In this document: piece after piece, positions 28,064 to 34,958 of the stretch | Layout: every line of letters begins with the position of its first letter | Numbering within the stretch: the first letter of the stretch is position 1 | Assembly (NCBI GenBank): GCA_964397545.1 | Contig: CAYNIW010000022.1 | Coordinates: 1 to 40,838 of the forward strand | DNA length: 40,838 nt | Direction of reading: 5' to 3' | Origin: JAFGIG01 sp964397545 | GTDB taxonomy: Bacteria > SDB-A | The notes under the pieces: model-generated | What the model was told of the DNA's origin: nothing | Database searches by the model: none | The model's input: only the letters and a program-made list of their open reading frames with translations | Made by a program: the position numbers and the translations under genes

Positions 28064-28405
28064 TCATTCATTCACCGCCTTTGTCAGTTCCGGTTGATAT
28101 ATCCGCGCGAATCCCTGCCGTGCGTATTTAAAATCTTTCCGCAGCTCGCGGACACGGGATATGATCTCCCCCAGGTATCTGTCAAGACCATCAACGGTCG
28201 ATATCATGTAATACCCTGGTGATCCGTTTGACGTTGAGCCTATTGGATAATATGGCCGGATTTCGTTTTTTATGATCCGGCGCATCATGCGGTCACCGAG
28301 ATCCGGGACAAAGTTCCTGAGTTCACGGCGTGAGATAGGATTTTCCTCAATGTGTTTTTTTAGTATTTCAAGGATTTTGTGTTTATATAAAAGAATGTCT
28401 TTCAT
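28064..28405 (-). CDS. Small winged-helix-like protein (113 aa)
   Basis: The segment ISRRELRNFVPDLGDRMMRR, then IIKNEIRPYYPIGSTSNGSPGYY, is a winged helix: two helices, then a beta wing. A basic helix (LGEIISRVRELRKDFKYARQ) follows. This resembles small phage proteins near the replication genes. It overlaps the NinB-like gene by 4 nt. DNA binding is likely; the target is unknown. Confidence 0.65.
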   Translation of the reverse strand: MKDILLYKHKILEILKKHIEENPISRRELRNFVPDLGDRMMRRIIKNEIRPYYPIGSTSNGSPGYYMISTVDGLDRYLGEIISRVRELRKDFKYARQGFARIYQPELTKAVNE

Positions 28406-28923
28406 GCCTTTCCTCCTAAACGAATTAAAGAATTATCCTCCATCGTCTTGATGATTTCGCGGATCTTCGCGCAATGCGGACCGTCACCGGACAGTGCCCC
28501 TGCGGTCTCTATATCTGATATGGTACGCGTTATACAATCGCCAGCCTGTTCCTTTGTATATTTGCTCCACGATTCAATGATAAGTTTTTTTTCTCCGTCA
28601 ACATCCAGTGTGTAGGTCACGCCATAACGGGCCTTGATCCATACTTTAAAACGATCCAAATCATGATTTATTCCATCCGGGGCCGAGTGATACCCGCTTA
28701 AAAAATACTCTGTAAGAAGTGAATGAAAAGCCCTATTCTGCGCGTCTGTCTTAGCCTGCTGCGGACGCTTGATTTCAACGTGGATCATGCCGTCATATTT
28801 TTTGAAGAGTTCTTGAAGTTCAAAGGCGTGGATCTTTATAATCATCACGCCGTCGATGAGTTCCGATTTTACATTCTGTGAAAACATCATGCGTCCCTTC
28901 CCAATGAACTCCCACCCGTCCAT
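28402..28923 (-). CDS. NinB-like recombination protein
   Basis: A 173-aa protein. VEIKRPQQAKTDAQNRAFHS (the RT..QNR.~~ motif), a central FKVWIKARYGV and a C-terminal SWSKYTKEQAGDCITRTISD helix recall NinB-type ssDNA-binding recombination proteins, though I cannot confirm the match. An internal ATG at 28890 has AAGGGA close by and is an alternative start. It lies between SSB and a winged-helix protein in the recombination block. Confidence 0.6.
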   Translation of the reverse strand: MDGWEFIGKGRMMFSQNVKSELIDGVMIIKIHAFELQELFKKYDGMIHVEIKRPQQAKTDAQNRAFHSLLTEYFLSGYHSAPDGINHDLDRFKVWIKARYGVTYTLDVDGEKKLIIESWSKYTKEQAGDCITRTISDIETAGALSGDGPHCAKIREIIKTMEDNSLIRLGGKA

Positions 28924-28993
28924 ATTGTTTCCGTCCTGAATCGGCGAACACTGCCGTGGATGGCCTTGTTATTATTTAAAACGGAATCCCGTC

Positions 28994-29401
28994 TCATTCG
29001 TCTGGAAATTCAGGGGACGGTGCATCTTCATCCGGGAATCCCTGGACCGGAGGGACATCGGAAGGTTTTGAATTTGGCTGCTGGGTCTGATTCTTTTTGA
29101 TAAAAACCCTATGCATATTGACTACGATCTGAGAGTCATAGTGTTTCACGCCGTCTTTTTCCCAATTGTTGTTTCGAAATGAGCCGTAGACTTCAATCAA
29201 AGCCTTTTCTTTGATTTCCGGGTCAGTCCCGAAATAAACACACGTGACCCAATCAGTGAAACCAGACCACGTGCCATCCTCGTTCTTTTTTTGATCCCTG
29301 CCGATACCGATTGAAAACTTTGTAACATTCTGGTTTGCGCCTAAAACCTTTACATTCTTGCCAACAATTCCAGAAAACACACAAACATTTTTTCCGTTCA
29401 T
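28994..29401 (-). CDS. ssb: Single-stranded DNA-binding protein
   Basis: A 135-aa OB-fold SSB. The N-terminal VCVFSGIVGKNVKVLGANQN and VTKFSIGIGRDQ, the aromatic WVTCVYFGTDPEIKEKALIE and VYGSFRNNNWEKDG are standard. The C-terminal half is Pro-rich linker ending in an acidic tail (DEDAPSPEFPDE), in place of the usual DDDIPF. It follows the coiled-coil zinc protein at 1 nt. Confidence 0.9.
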   Translation of the reverse strand: MNGKNVCVFSGIVGKNVKVLGANQNVTKFSIGIGRDQKKNEDGTWSGFTDWVTCVYFGTDPEIKEKALIEVYGSFRNNNWEKDGVKHYDSQIVVNMHRVFIKKNQTQQPNSKPSDVPPVQGFPDEDAPSPEFPDE

Positions 29402-29402
29402 C

Positions 29403-30293
29403 TTATTGCTCCAGTTTGAATTTTTTCCCGCAATGCGGACAGGTTATTTTTTTTTCAAGAATATCTTGCAGCCGTTCTTTTTCAAGGCGTTCGGCTTCTT
29501 CCTTTGCCTTTAACGCATCTTTTTGTTTTCTGGCTTTTTCTTCAACTTCTTTTTTCTCCTGTTCGGCCCTATCGCGTTCGGCTTTCAATACGGCCTCCTG
29601 TTTCGCTTTTTCTTCGCGTGCTTTCCTGTCCGCTTCGGCTTTCTGTTGAGCCAGGATATCAGCCTGCTTTTTCCGTTCAGCTTCGGCCTTGTCGCGTTCT
29701 ATTTTTAAAAGCCTTTCTTTTTCTTCGTTCTCTTTTTTCTGCCGTTCTGTTTCGATGCGTAGCCGTTCGAGTTCCTTGCGGTCGGCCTCTTGTTTCGCTA
29801 AAAGATCAGCCTGCGCTTTCGCTTCTGCCTCAGAAACCAAACGTGCAGCCTCTTTTTCAATCTTGATTTCTGTAAAACGTTCCTGGCTATCAAGATATTC
29901 TTCGAGCGGGGCAAATAAGGCTTTAAGGACGTTGGCGATCCCGTCTATGGCCTTGCCCTCGCGGAGAGCCTGTTCTTTGAGTTCCTTTCGTGACTTTTCA
30001 ATCTGAAGGCGCTTGTCACGCAATGCCAGGCGACCTTCGCGAGCTTTCTGCATCATTTCCTTTTGATCATCACCTGTAACCACAATTGTTTTGGCGATCT
30101 TCGTCCAATGATCAGCAAGTTCAAAAGAGTCTTGGAATTTATCAAGGATATAACGGGCCTTCGTGGTATCAAGTCCGCTGTCCTTGATGATTATTTCCAG
30201 TTGATTGTTTTCCGTTTTTTCTCCGTCCTTCCCTAAATCGAACTGGACAGGATTCTTTTCTACCGATGGTTTTTCATTATTAATCGTAATCAT
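29403..30293 (-). CDS. Coiled-coil protein with C-terminal zinc ribbon
   Basis: A 296-aa protein. The N-terminus (1-95) is globular (LEIIIKDSGLDTTKARYILD), residues about 95-275 are a very long Glu/Lys/Arg/Ala coiled coil, and ITCPHCGKKFKLEQ at the end is a half zinc ribbon. Such proteins sit between nuclease and SSB genes in many phage recombination modules (DUF1351-like context), but the function is unknown. The length of the coil suggests a structural or bridging role. Confidence 0.72.
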   Translation of the reverse strand: MITINNEKPSVEKNPVQFDLGKDGEKTENNQLEIIIKDSGLDTTKARYILDKFQDSFELADHWTKIAKTIVVTGDDQKEMMQKAREGRLALRDKRLQIEKSRKELKEQALREGKAIDGIANVLKALFAPLEEYLDSQERFTEIKIEKEAARLVSEAEAKAQADLLAKQEADRKELERLRIETERQKKENEEKERLLKIERDKAEAERKKQADILAQQKAEADRKAREEKAKQEAVLKAERDRAEQEKKEVEEKARKQKDALKAKEEAERLEKERLQDILEKKITCPHCGKKFKLEQ

Positions 30294-30294
30294 T

Positions 30295-31008
30295 TTACGC
30301 TCCCTGTAGTTCCTGTTTTATGTTGCCTATGTCGTCCATTGCTTCATCATCGGGGATTGTCAATGGATAACAGACGGATGACCAGTCGGCCAAAGACCGC
30401 AGCTTTGAAATCGCATAATCCACTTCGTCCAAAAATTCACCTGTCTTTTTTTCCATTTCCTTAATTAGCAAGTCATCCCTGTAAACGCGGATCTTTACAA
30501 GTTGTAAGTTTTCCGGGACAAATTCGCAGTATGAAAGGTAGTCAACGTATTCCCGCTCCGTGCAAGCCATTTGCCAAAGACACTGTTCCCTGTATTCCGA
30601 TGGAACAACGCCGGTGACAATGGTCTGGATGTGTACGGCAGGAATCGGGCATTTAATTTCAGCAAGCCCTTTCCCGTCCAGAATTATTCTGTCCGGACTG
30701 CATCCTGCCTTTTCTATGCATGGATGTAAAACGAATCCTACTTTTTCGGTGATCTGATTCGTTTCAACTTCGTAAGCCATTGCCGCCAACGGTTCCAGCT
30801 TGTGTCCCCTGCGGATATCTTCTGAGTTTATTTTTTTCCGTGGAAGAGGTCTTCCAAGCAGGATCTCAGAGGCAATTTGAAATTTATAGTTCTGATATCC
30901 CTTCGTATTCTTTTTTGACAGAACGTCTGAAATGGCAGAAGCTGTAACGTGTCCACTCCGGGCCTGCAACCATGCCACTGTTCCCTGAATGACTTTGATT
31001 TCCTTCAT
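30295..31008 (-). CDS. YqaJ-like exonuclease (lambda Exo family)
   Basis: A 237-aa PD-(D/E)XK nuclease. Motifs are AWLQARSGHVTASAISDVL, GHKLEPLAAMAYE (Glu), GCSPDRIILDGKGLAEIKCP (Asp, Glu-x-Lys) and YREQCLWQMACT (Gln). It resects dsDNA ends to feed the annealing protein. ATG at 31008 overlaps the stop of the Erf gene (ATGA); the longer frame to 31044 is rejected. It is paired with Erf and SSB as one recombination module. Confidence 0.92.
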   Translation of the reverse strand: MKEIKVIQGTVAWLQARSGHVTASAISDVLSKKNTKGYQNYKFQIASEILLGRPLPRKKINSEDIRRGHKLEPLAAMAYEVETNQITEKVGFVLHPCIEKAGCSPDRIILDGKGLAEIKCPIPAVHIQTIVTGVVPSEYREQCLWQMACTEREYVDYLSYCEFVPENLQLVKIRVYRDDLLIKEMEKKTGEFLDEVDYAISKLRSLADWSSVCYPLTIPDDEAMDDIGNIKQELQGA

Positions 31009-31841
31009 GATTTTTTCCCGGATTTTGATTTGACGTGAGCCCATACGTTGTCACGAGTGATGCTTAATTTCATCAGCGCGTCTGCGTCTTTAGCTTTTTT
31101 GGCCGCGTTGTATGCATCCCTAAATCTTTCCTTGACTTCGTCTTCGGTTGTCGCATCGTTCAGATTTTGGATAAGATCACCTAAAAGCCCCTCATCCATT
31201 CCGTTGACTCTGGAAATTGAATTTCCATCATCGTCAATGTTGACGTTTTCATCCACGGCAACCAGACCAGTCACAGCCTCGAAAGTAATGATCTTGAGAT
31301 ATGTCATGGTGCTCTTGATCTGCTGAATTGGATTTTTTGATGATTGCCCCGTGGTTTTTGAAATCCCGGTCATTGAATCTGGTGGCCCTTCGACATTTAC
31401 GGTTTCAGAATGACCAACCTTATGAGTCAGAATACAGGTTACCGATATCATTCCTTCTTTTTTGGGAACGGGATAATCCCATCGATGTGACAATCCGTGC
31501 TTTGAAAGCAGTGGGACATACGGAACGACAACGGCTTTGATTGAAGCGTATTTTGAACCGAACTGGTTGTTTGTTTTATCGTTAATAATCGGAGGCGCTT
31601 CTTGTTTGAATTGATTTAAGGCTATGATAAATTCTTCTTTGGCGACACGCGCCTGTTCCTGATCGCGGATATCGCGCAGTTCCTTGATGAAATCCAACCC
31701 TAACCCCTTTTTCATGGCATCATCGATCAAGGTTAAAATTGTAGGCTCTTTGACGGCAGGCGGTTTCACTTCCTGCATAACTGCAAGTTCATTGTTTTTG
31801 ACGTTCTTTTCTTTTTTTATTTTTTTCATTGTATTCCTCAT
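31005..31841 (-). CDS. erf: Erf-type single-strand annealing protein
   Basis: A 278-aa protein with an ERF core (about residues 45-210): QFGSKYASIKAVVVPYVPLL, KHGLSHRWDY, ISVTCILTHKVGHSE, then IQQIKSTMTYLKIITFEAVT with a following GLVAVDEN. ERF proteins anneal ssDNA and allow phage circularisation and recombination. The N-terminus is Lys-rich. ATG at 31841 or 31829 are both possible; GAGGAATACA favours 31829. It is coupled to the nuclease. Confidence 0.88.
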   Translation of the reverse strand: MRNTMKKIKKEKNVKNNELAVMQEVKPPAVKEPTILTLIDDAMKKGLGLDFIKELRDIRDQEQARVAKEEFIIALNQFKQEAPPIINDKTNNQFGSKYASIKAVVVPYVPLLSKHGLSHRWDYPVPKKEGMISVTCILTHKVGHSETVNVEGPPDSMTGISKTTGQSSKNPIQQIKSTMTYLKIITFEAVTGLVAVDENVNIDDDGNSISRVNGMDEGLLGDLIQNLNDATTEDEVKERFRDAYNAAKKAKDADALMKLSITRDNVWAHVKSKSGKKS

Positions 31842-32068
31842 AGTCCCTGAAGGACGTAATCGCCGGTGTGACTGTTGACATCGGTACGATTGTTGTAATG
31901 TCCGGTAGGTTGTTTCACGCCACCCAGCATAGGGACATATTCTTTTTTCTCCGGTTCTCCATTGACCTGGTACACGCGGAACCGCTTCCCTGACTTCTCC
32001 TGGATCATAACATCTTGTTCATTAAAGTTTTTGAAAATATTCTTGAAAAACACGATTATGGTTTTCAT
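31838..32068 (-). CDS. First gene of the early operon (76 aa, unknown)
   Basis: The protein starts MKTIIVFFKNIFKNFNEQDV. A Phe-rich N-terminus is followed by a hydrophilic region (RVYQVNGEPEKKEYVP). It overlaps the Erf start by 4 nt. It is the first full gene after the leader attenuator, and GAGGCG lies 5 nt before ATG. Function unknown. Confidence 0.65.
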   Translation of the reverse strand: MKTIIVFFKNIFKNFNEQDVMIQEKSGKRFRVYQVNGEPEKKEYVPMLGGVKQPTGHYNNRTDVNSHTGDYVLQGL

Positions 32069-32080
32069 TTTTCGCCTCTT

Positions 32081-32125
32081 AAAAAGCGGCCCCGCCAGGA
32101 GTCCAGCAAAGAAACCTGACGGGGC
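32081..32125 (-). terminator. Leader attenuator/terminator of the early operon
   Basis: On the minus strand GCCCCGTCAGG pairs with CCTGGCGGGGC (32125-32115, 32099-32089; 11 bp with one G-U), with a 15-nt loop and then TTTTT, 12 nt before the first gene's ATG. The last 9 nt of the loop, TGCTGGACT, are complementary to AGTCCAGCA at 32199-32191 in the same leader. This mirrors the design of the initiator leader. Confidence 0.82.
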
Positions 32126-32138
32126 AAAGCATAGACGA

Positions 32139-32216
32139 CTATGAGGGAGGGGAAATAAAAAGAATTTTTGTGATTATTTTTTTTGAAGTCTGCTGGACTT
32201 TTGCTTTGCTTGCCAT
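32139..32216 (-). CDS. Possible leader peptide of the early operon (25 aa)
   Basis: The frame codes MASKAKVQQTSKKIITKILF and ends ISPPS, in the transcribed leader between promoter and attenuator. AAGG lies about 12 nt before ATG. Its codons for KVQQ overlap the 9-nt arm that can pair with the terminator loop, so ribosome passage could alter folding. Short; low confidence. Confidence 0.35.
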   Translation of the reverse strand: MASKAKVQQTSKKIITKILFISPPS

Positions 32217-32253
32217 TTGACAAACCGCCTTGAATTTTTTTAAACTCATAGAC

Positions 32254-32281
32254 AATATACTCTGTTTTTTCTAAAAGTCAA
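32254..32281 (-). promoter_or_regulatory. Main leftward early promoter (sigma70-like)
   Basis: On the minus strand TTGACT (32281-32276), a 16-nt spacer and TATATT (32259-32254). It precedes the whole recombination and replication operon with a leader of about 180 nt. It shares the blocks CGCTTGACTTTTA and GAGTATATTG with the Y RNA-Ro60 promoter. Confidence 0.75.
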
Positions 32282-32425
32282 GCGCAAGTTAAAAAAAAAC
32301 AACAAAACCGCACCGAATGACCAGATGTGCTATCCTACCCCTCCCGGATCGTTCCGCGCACGAGCGAAAACGCTTTTTCTGGCCTATTCGGCATACTGTA
32401 CATAAGGGCACTATGTATAAAAATA

Positions 32426-32447
32426 GCACTGTTTTAAGGTACAGTGC
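32426..32447. promoter_or_regulatory. Inverted repeat GCACTGT-N8-ACAGTGC in the divergent region
   Basis: A perfect 7-bp inverted repeat between the two divergent promoters. It contains CTGT-N8-ACAG, the spacing of the gammaproteobacterial LexA box. It is also flanked by AAAAATA and TTTATTT, so it could be a weak bidirectional terminator. A second repeat, TACATA-N7-TATGTA, lies at 32399-32417. Either is a candidate operator; no regulator is proven. Confidence 0.5.
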
Positions 32448-32562
32448 TTTATTTGTCATTTTAACGCATTCTGTACGAGCAAAAAAGACATAAAAAAAGT
32501 TACGTTTTAAGTCTTGAAATATCAACGAAAATTAATGATATAAAAAAATACTGCATTTTTAC

Positions 32563-32591
32563 TTGACTTTTGTATCACAATGTGTTATATT
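32563..32591 (+). promoter_or_regulatory. Rightward promoter of the small-protein operon (sigma70-like)
   Basis: TTGACT (32563-32568), a 17-nt spacer and TATATT (32586-32591). It drives the only rightward operon. It shares CTTGACTTTT and TATATTG with the two leftward promoters. A leader of about 50 nt precedes the first ATG. Confidence 0.78.
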
Positions 32592-32648
32592 GTATCTATA
32601 AGGGTGAGTTAATCAACCAGGAAAAAAGCCGAAAGGCAGGAGGACAAA

Positions 32649-32846
32649 ATGAACCTTGAAAACGACGGCGATTTGACACCAGGAACAAACTCCAATTTTG
32701 GAATTGATCTGCCAAACGTTAAAAAACCAGTCAATAAAAGTGAATGGGGAAAACACGGAACTCGTTATGATGAGCCGTGTGCAAACTGCCACAGGGAAAC
32801 AGAGATAGACAATGACACGGAATTGTGTCAAAAATGCGGAGGTTAA
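32649..32846 (+). CDS. Small zinc-binding protein (65 aa)
   Basis: Starts MNLENDGDLTPGTNSNFGID. The C-terminal CANCHRETEID and CQKCGG form a four-Cys zinc ribbon. AGGAGG lies 6 nt before ATG. The N-terminal half is acidic and Asn/Gly-rich, probably unstructured. First gene of the rightward operon. Unrecognised family. Confidence 0.72.
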   Translation: MNLENDGDLTPGTNSNFGIDLPNVKKPVNKSEWGKHGTRYDEPCANCHRETEIDNDTELCQKCGG

Positions 32847-32970
32847 TGCACAATTCCGGTCTCAAGTCCGGGAACCACGTTAGCCCCCTCCCCGTGTCCG
32901 GTCCCCCTGGGGGTAGGCTGTCATAGGCCAGCCGGACAAAGGATCGAAAATCTAACTTAGGAGGTTGAAG
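32847..32970 (+). promoter_or_regulatory. Structured spacer between first and second rightward genes
   Basis: A 124-nt gap with TGTCCGG (32895-32901) pairing with CCGGACA (32932-32938) around inner CCCC/GGGG and GGC/GCC helices. An earlier GTCCGG (32866-32871) competes for the same CCGGAC. The fold ends some 20 nt before AGGAGG of the next gene, so it may control that gene's translation. Confidence 0.45.
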
Positions 32971-33204
32971 ATGAACAATCCAGTTTTACGAAAACACAAA
33001 CAGTTTTCAGGGTATGAAAAAAAGACACCATGGAACTGTCCGCAATGCAAAACACACTTTACAGACAAAGAAGAACAGCCTGATTATCACTTCATGGGAC
33101 GGACAGTATGTCTATCCTGTGGATCGAAACTGGCTGAATACGTTGAAAAAAACATTCGGAAAAATGAACCTCACGTGTTTTCCGCATTTGGATTCAACTT
33201 CTAA
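32971..33204 (+). CDS. Small zinc-ribbon protein (77 aa)
   Basis: Starts MNNPVLRKHKQFSGYEKKTP. WNCPQCKTHF and VCLSCGSKL are the two CxxC knuckles of a zinc ribbon. AGGAGG lies 6 nt before ATG at 32971. The C-terminus ends in an aromatic SAFGFNF. Unknown function; small zinc ribbons recur in this operon. Confidence 0.72.
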   Translation: MNNPVLRKHKQFSGYEKKTPWNCPQCKTHFTDKEEQPDYHFMGRTVCLSCGSKLAEYVEKNIRKNEPHVFSAFGFNF

Positions 33205-33276
33205 CCGTTGACGGGTCCCCCGAAAGGGGGATTAAAACGCAGAACAGGTCCGAAGCCCTGTAAGGAGTACCAACCC
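33205..33276 (+). promoter_or_regulatory. Hairpin-bearing spacer before the third rightward gene
   Basis: CCCCC-GAAA-GGGGG (33215-33228) is a GNRA-capped hairpin, and ACAGG/CCTGT forms a second. The first is preceded by GGGT, much like the GGTCCCCC..GGGGG hairpin in the previous spacer (about 32901-32913). Related hairpins in two spacers of one operon suggest a shared RNA control. Confidence 0.45.
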
Positions 33277-33468
33277 ATGAAAACACCTGAAAAAGTCTGC
33301 CTATGGTATGCGTGCGGAAGTTCTCTCCGGGATCAGGCCGGGAACAGTACAGGTAAATCAGGTATGCCGGAACGCTGTCTACTGAAATACTGTACAGGAT
33401 GGAAAGAGGACTGCGAAAATAAACTTTATATCAATGACTACAAGGAGAAAACATATGGAAAAAAATGA
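33277..33468 (+). CDS. Small Cys-rich protein (63 aa)
   Basis: Starts MKTPEKVCLWYACGSSLRDQ. Six cysteines include CLWYAC and CLLKYCTGWKEDC. GGAG lies 9 nt before ATG at 33277; a longer frame upstream would translate the spacer hairpins. It overlaps the next gene by 14 nt. No family recognised. Confidence 0.65.
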   Translation: MKTPEKVCLWYACGSSLRDQAGNSTGKSGMPERCLLKYCTGWKEDCENKLYINDYKEKTYGKK

Positions 33469-33595
33469 GGCGTTTGTCACGCTCCGACTTCCGAAGTCTA
33501 TCAACGTAAAATTGAAAAAGGAAGCTGACGAAAACTACGAAAGCAAGGGGCTGCGGATCAGGAAGATACTGATAGCGCATTTCTCAAAAAAATAA
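33455..33595 (+). CDS. Ribbon-helix-helix (Arc/CopG-like) DNA-binding protein (46 aa)
   Basis: The frame codes MEKNEAFVTLRLPKSINVKL, then KKEADENYESKGLRIRKILI and a short end. VTLRLPKSI is the ribbon, followed by two helices with the conserved spacing. AAGGAG lies 8 nt before ATG. It is the only classical DNA-binding regulator of the rightward operon, and may autoregulate it or repress the divergent promoter. Its last codons overlap the leftward terminator. Confidence 0.75.
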   Translation: MEKNEAFVTLRLPKSINVKLKKEADENYESKGLRIRKILIAHFSKK

Positions 33596-33619
33596 AAGGC
33601 CCTGGGATCGCCCCGGACC
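33586..33619 (-). terminator. Leftward terminator at the end of the late transcript
   Basis: On the minus strand a 9-position stem, GGTCCGGGG-CGAT-CCCAGGGCC (one mismatch, one G-U), is followed by TTTTATTTTTTT. It stops leftward transcription after the lysis genes, at the convergence with the rightward operon. It shares GGGATCGCCCCGG with the tail tube terminator at 3435-3459. Confidence 0.8.
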
Positions 33620-33631
33620 CAAGAAGGCTGG

Positions 33632-33958
33632 TTATAGGAACGGGATCAGTTTTTCTTTCCTTGCGTTCGTCTTTGCGCTTTTGTTCGTTTTAGACTGAAA
33701 AAAATGGCTTACGTTTGTTGCGCCCTTATAATTCACGCTGTAATTATAATTCGTTTGGTCCGTGATCAGCGTTGTCATGATCTGGGCCTGTGCGCTCTGC
33801 TGAATACTGGTATTTTCCGTATGGACATTCTGATTTTGCGTGGAATTTATAATCTGCGTTTTTGCAGGAAGTGCTGACTGTATTCCCAACATGACTCCCA
33901 TACCTACAAAGATTGAAACAAGTAATGACAGGATAAATCCAAGTAGGGAAATTTTCAT
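33632..33958 (-). CDS. Small membrane-anchored protein, lysis region (108 aa)
   Basis: One N-terminal transmembrane segment (about residues 4-28, LLGFILSLLVSIFVGMGVML), then a Gln/Asn/Thr-rich exposed domain and a basic C-terminus. It is the last gene of the late operon, 4-nt overlap with the preceding two-membrane protein. A spanin-like or holin-partner role is possible but not shown. Confidence 0.6.
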   Translation of the reverse strand: MKISLLGFILSLLVSIFVGMGVMLGIQSALPAKTQIINSTQNQNVHTENTSIQQSAQAQIMTTLITDQTNYNYSVNYKGATNVSHFFQSKTNKSAKTNARKEKLIPFL

Positions 33959-34176
33959 GTTTTTACCTCTTTTCTTTCTTGTGCTTCAGCATCAAGTCCG
34001 GTAGCGGATATCGAAAGTTTTTTCAACTTCCCCATCGTAAAGGCCAGAATTAACAATACAACAATCACAAGCCAGGCCCATTCAGATATTTTATTGGCAA
34101 ATCGGAACCATGATCCGACACAGAAAATTATTCCTTCAGAAATCCAAAGAATCCAAGAAGATTTACTGCGGGCCAT
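33955..34176 (-). CDS. Candidate holin (73 aa, two membrane segments)
   Basis: Two hydrophobic stretches, WILWISEGIIFCVGSWF (residues 8-24) and AWLVIVVLLILAFTMG (34-49), with a short loop and a charged C-terminus ending QERKEVKT. Size and topology fit class II holins. It lies in the lysis cluster with the transglycosylase. The call rests on topology and context. Confidence 0.6.
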   Translation of the reverse strand: MARSKSSWILWISEGIIFCVGSWFRFANKISEWAWLVIVVLLILAFTMGKLKKLSISATGLDAEAQERKEVKT

Positions 34177-34186
34177 GAATGGCCTC

Positions 34187-34372
34187 CTATTTTAAATTAG
34201 AACACACAGGATAATGAGTAGTCCATGTTATCTGGGGATATGTTGGATATTGAGGATAATGCGGATAAGTAGGAACATAAACAATAATTGGATTTTTTGT
34301 CTGTTGTTTTAAAATCTCATTTTCAACCTTTAACCTTTCAATTTCTTTTTCTAATTCTTTAATGTTTTTCAT
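34187..34372 (-). CDS. Small coiled-coil protein with YPxYP repeats (61 aa)
   Basis: Residues 1-25 form a strong coiled coil (MKNIKELEKEIERLKVENEI). They are followed by a tract rich in Tyr and Pro, VPTYPHYPQYPTYPQITW. No membrane segment. It overlaps the previous gene by 14 nt. Unusual composition; function unknown. Confidence 0.58.
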   Translation of the reverse strand: MKNIKELEKEIERLKVENEILKQQTKNPIIVYVPTYPHYPQYPTYPQITWTTHYPVCSNLK

Positions 34373-34958
34373 TGAAATCTTCCTCCTGCAAAAGCGTATA
34401 ACTGAAATACGGCCCCCAATATTTAGAAGCCTCGTAAACCATCGGCATAAACTCGTTCATGTATCTATTATAGTCCTGAATAACCTGGCATCCGGCCGAA
34501 GACTGGTCCACGGCAATTTTACCGTTCATCCCGGTTCTATGCAGATTGATCCCGAACATTCCTGTTTCTTCCTTGACCATATCAAGGATATTATCTTTAT
34601 CGTTATCCCTGTAAACCGTACATGGTGCATACTGGACCAATGCAGGATAAAGTCCCAAGTGCATTCCTATCTTCCAAAGTTTCGTATAGTACCCCGGCTT
34701 TAGAATAGCGCATCCTTTTTCATTCATTGGTTTTTCAAGCCAGTAAGTCCCAGGGTCAACCGTCCCTGTATAAACTTTAAATTTCAGTGTTGGATAAAAC
34801 CAATAGACATAGAAGAGATCATCAAATTTATTAGCTTGTCTTTCCTTTGCCCGGACACCTACTATATTCAAGTTAAATGGATGATCCCCGTGGGTAAAGA
34901 CTGGATATCCCTTTGACTTCTGTACATCTATGATATGGTTAATATCAATCGCATTCAT
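34359..34958 (-). CDS. Lysis-region protein with H...SxGC motif (199 aa)
   Basis: MFGINLHRTGMNGK followed by VDQSSAGCQVIQDYNR has the His and SxGCQ arrangement seen in L,D-transpeptidase (YkuD)-like catalytic sites (H..., S.GC.R). No signal peptide is seen. It lies next to the lytic transglycosylase, so a cell-wall role is plausible. ATG at 34958 (14-nt overlap) is preferred to the ATG at 34976 (32-nt overlap). The family is not certain. Confidence 0.6.
   Translation of the reverse strand: MNAIDINHIIDVQKSKGYPVFTHGDHPFNLNIVGVRAKERQANKFDDLFYVYWFYPTLKFKVYTGTVDPGTYWLEKPMNEKGCAILKPGYYTKLWKIGMHLGLYPALVQYAPCTVYRDNDKDNILDMVKEETGMFGINLHRTGMNGKIAVDQSSAGCQVIQDYNRYMNEFMPMVYEASKYWGPYFSYTLLQEEDFNEKH

Noticed and set aside
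32289..32525. Minus-strand 78-aa ORF in the divergent control region
   Set aside because: It covers the inverted repeats, starts without a ribosome site and has a low-complexity Phe/Arg composition; the region is better read as regulatory.
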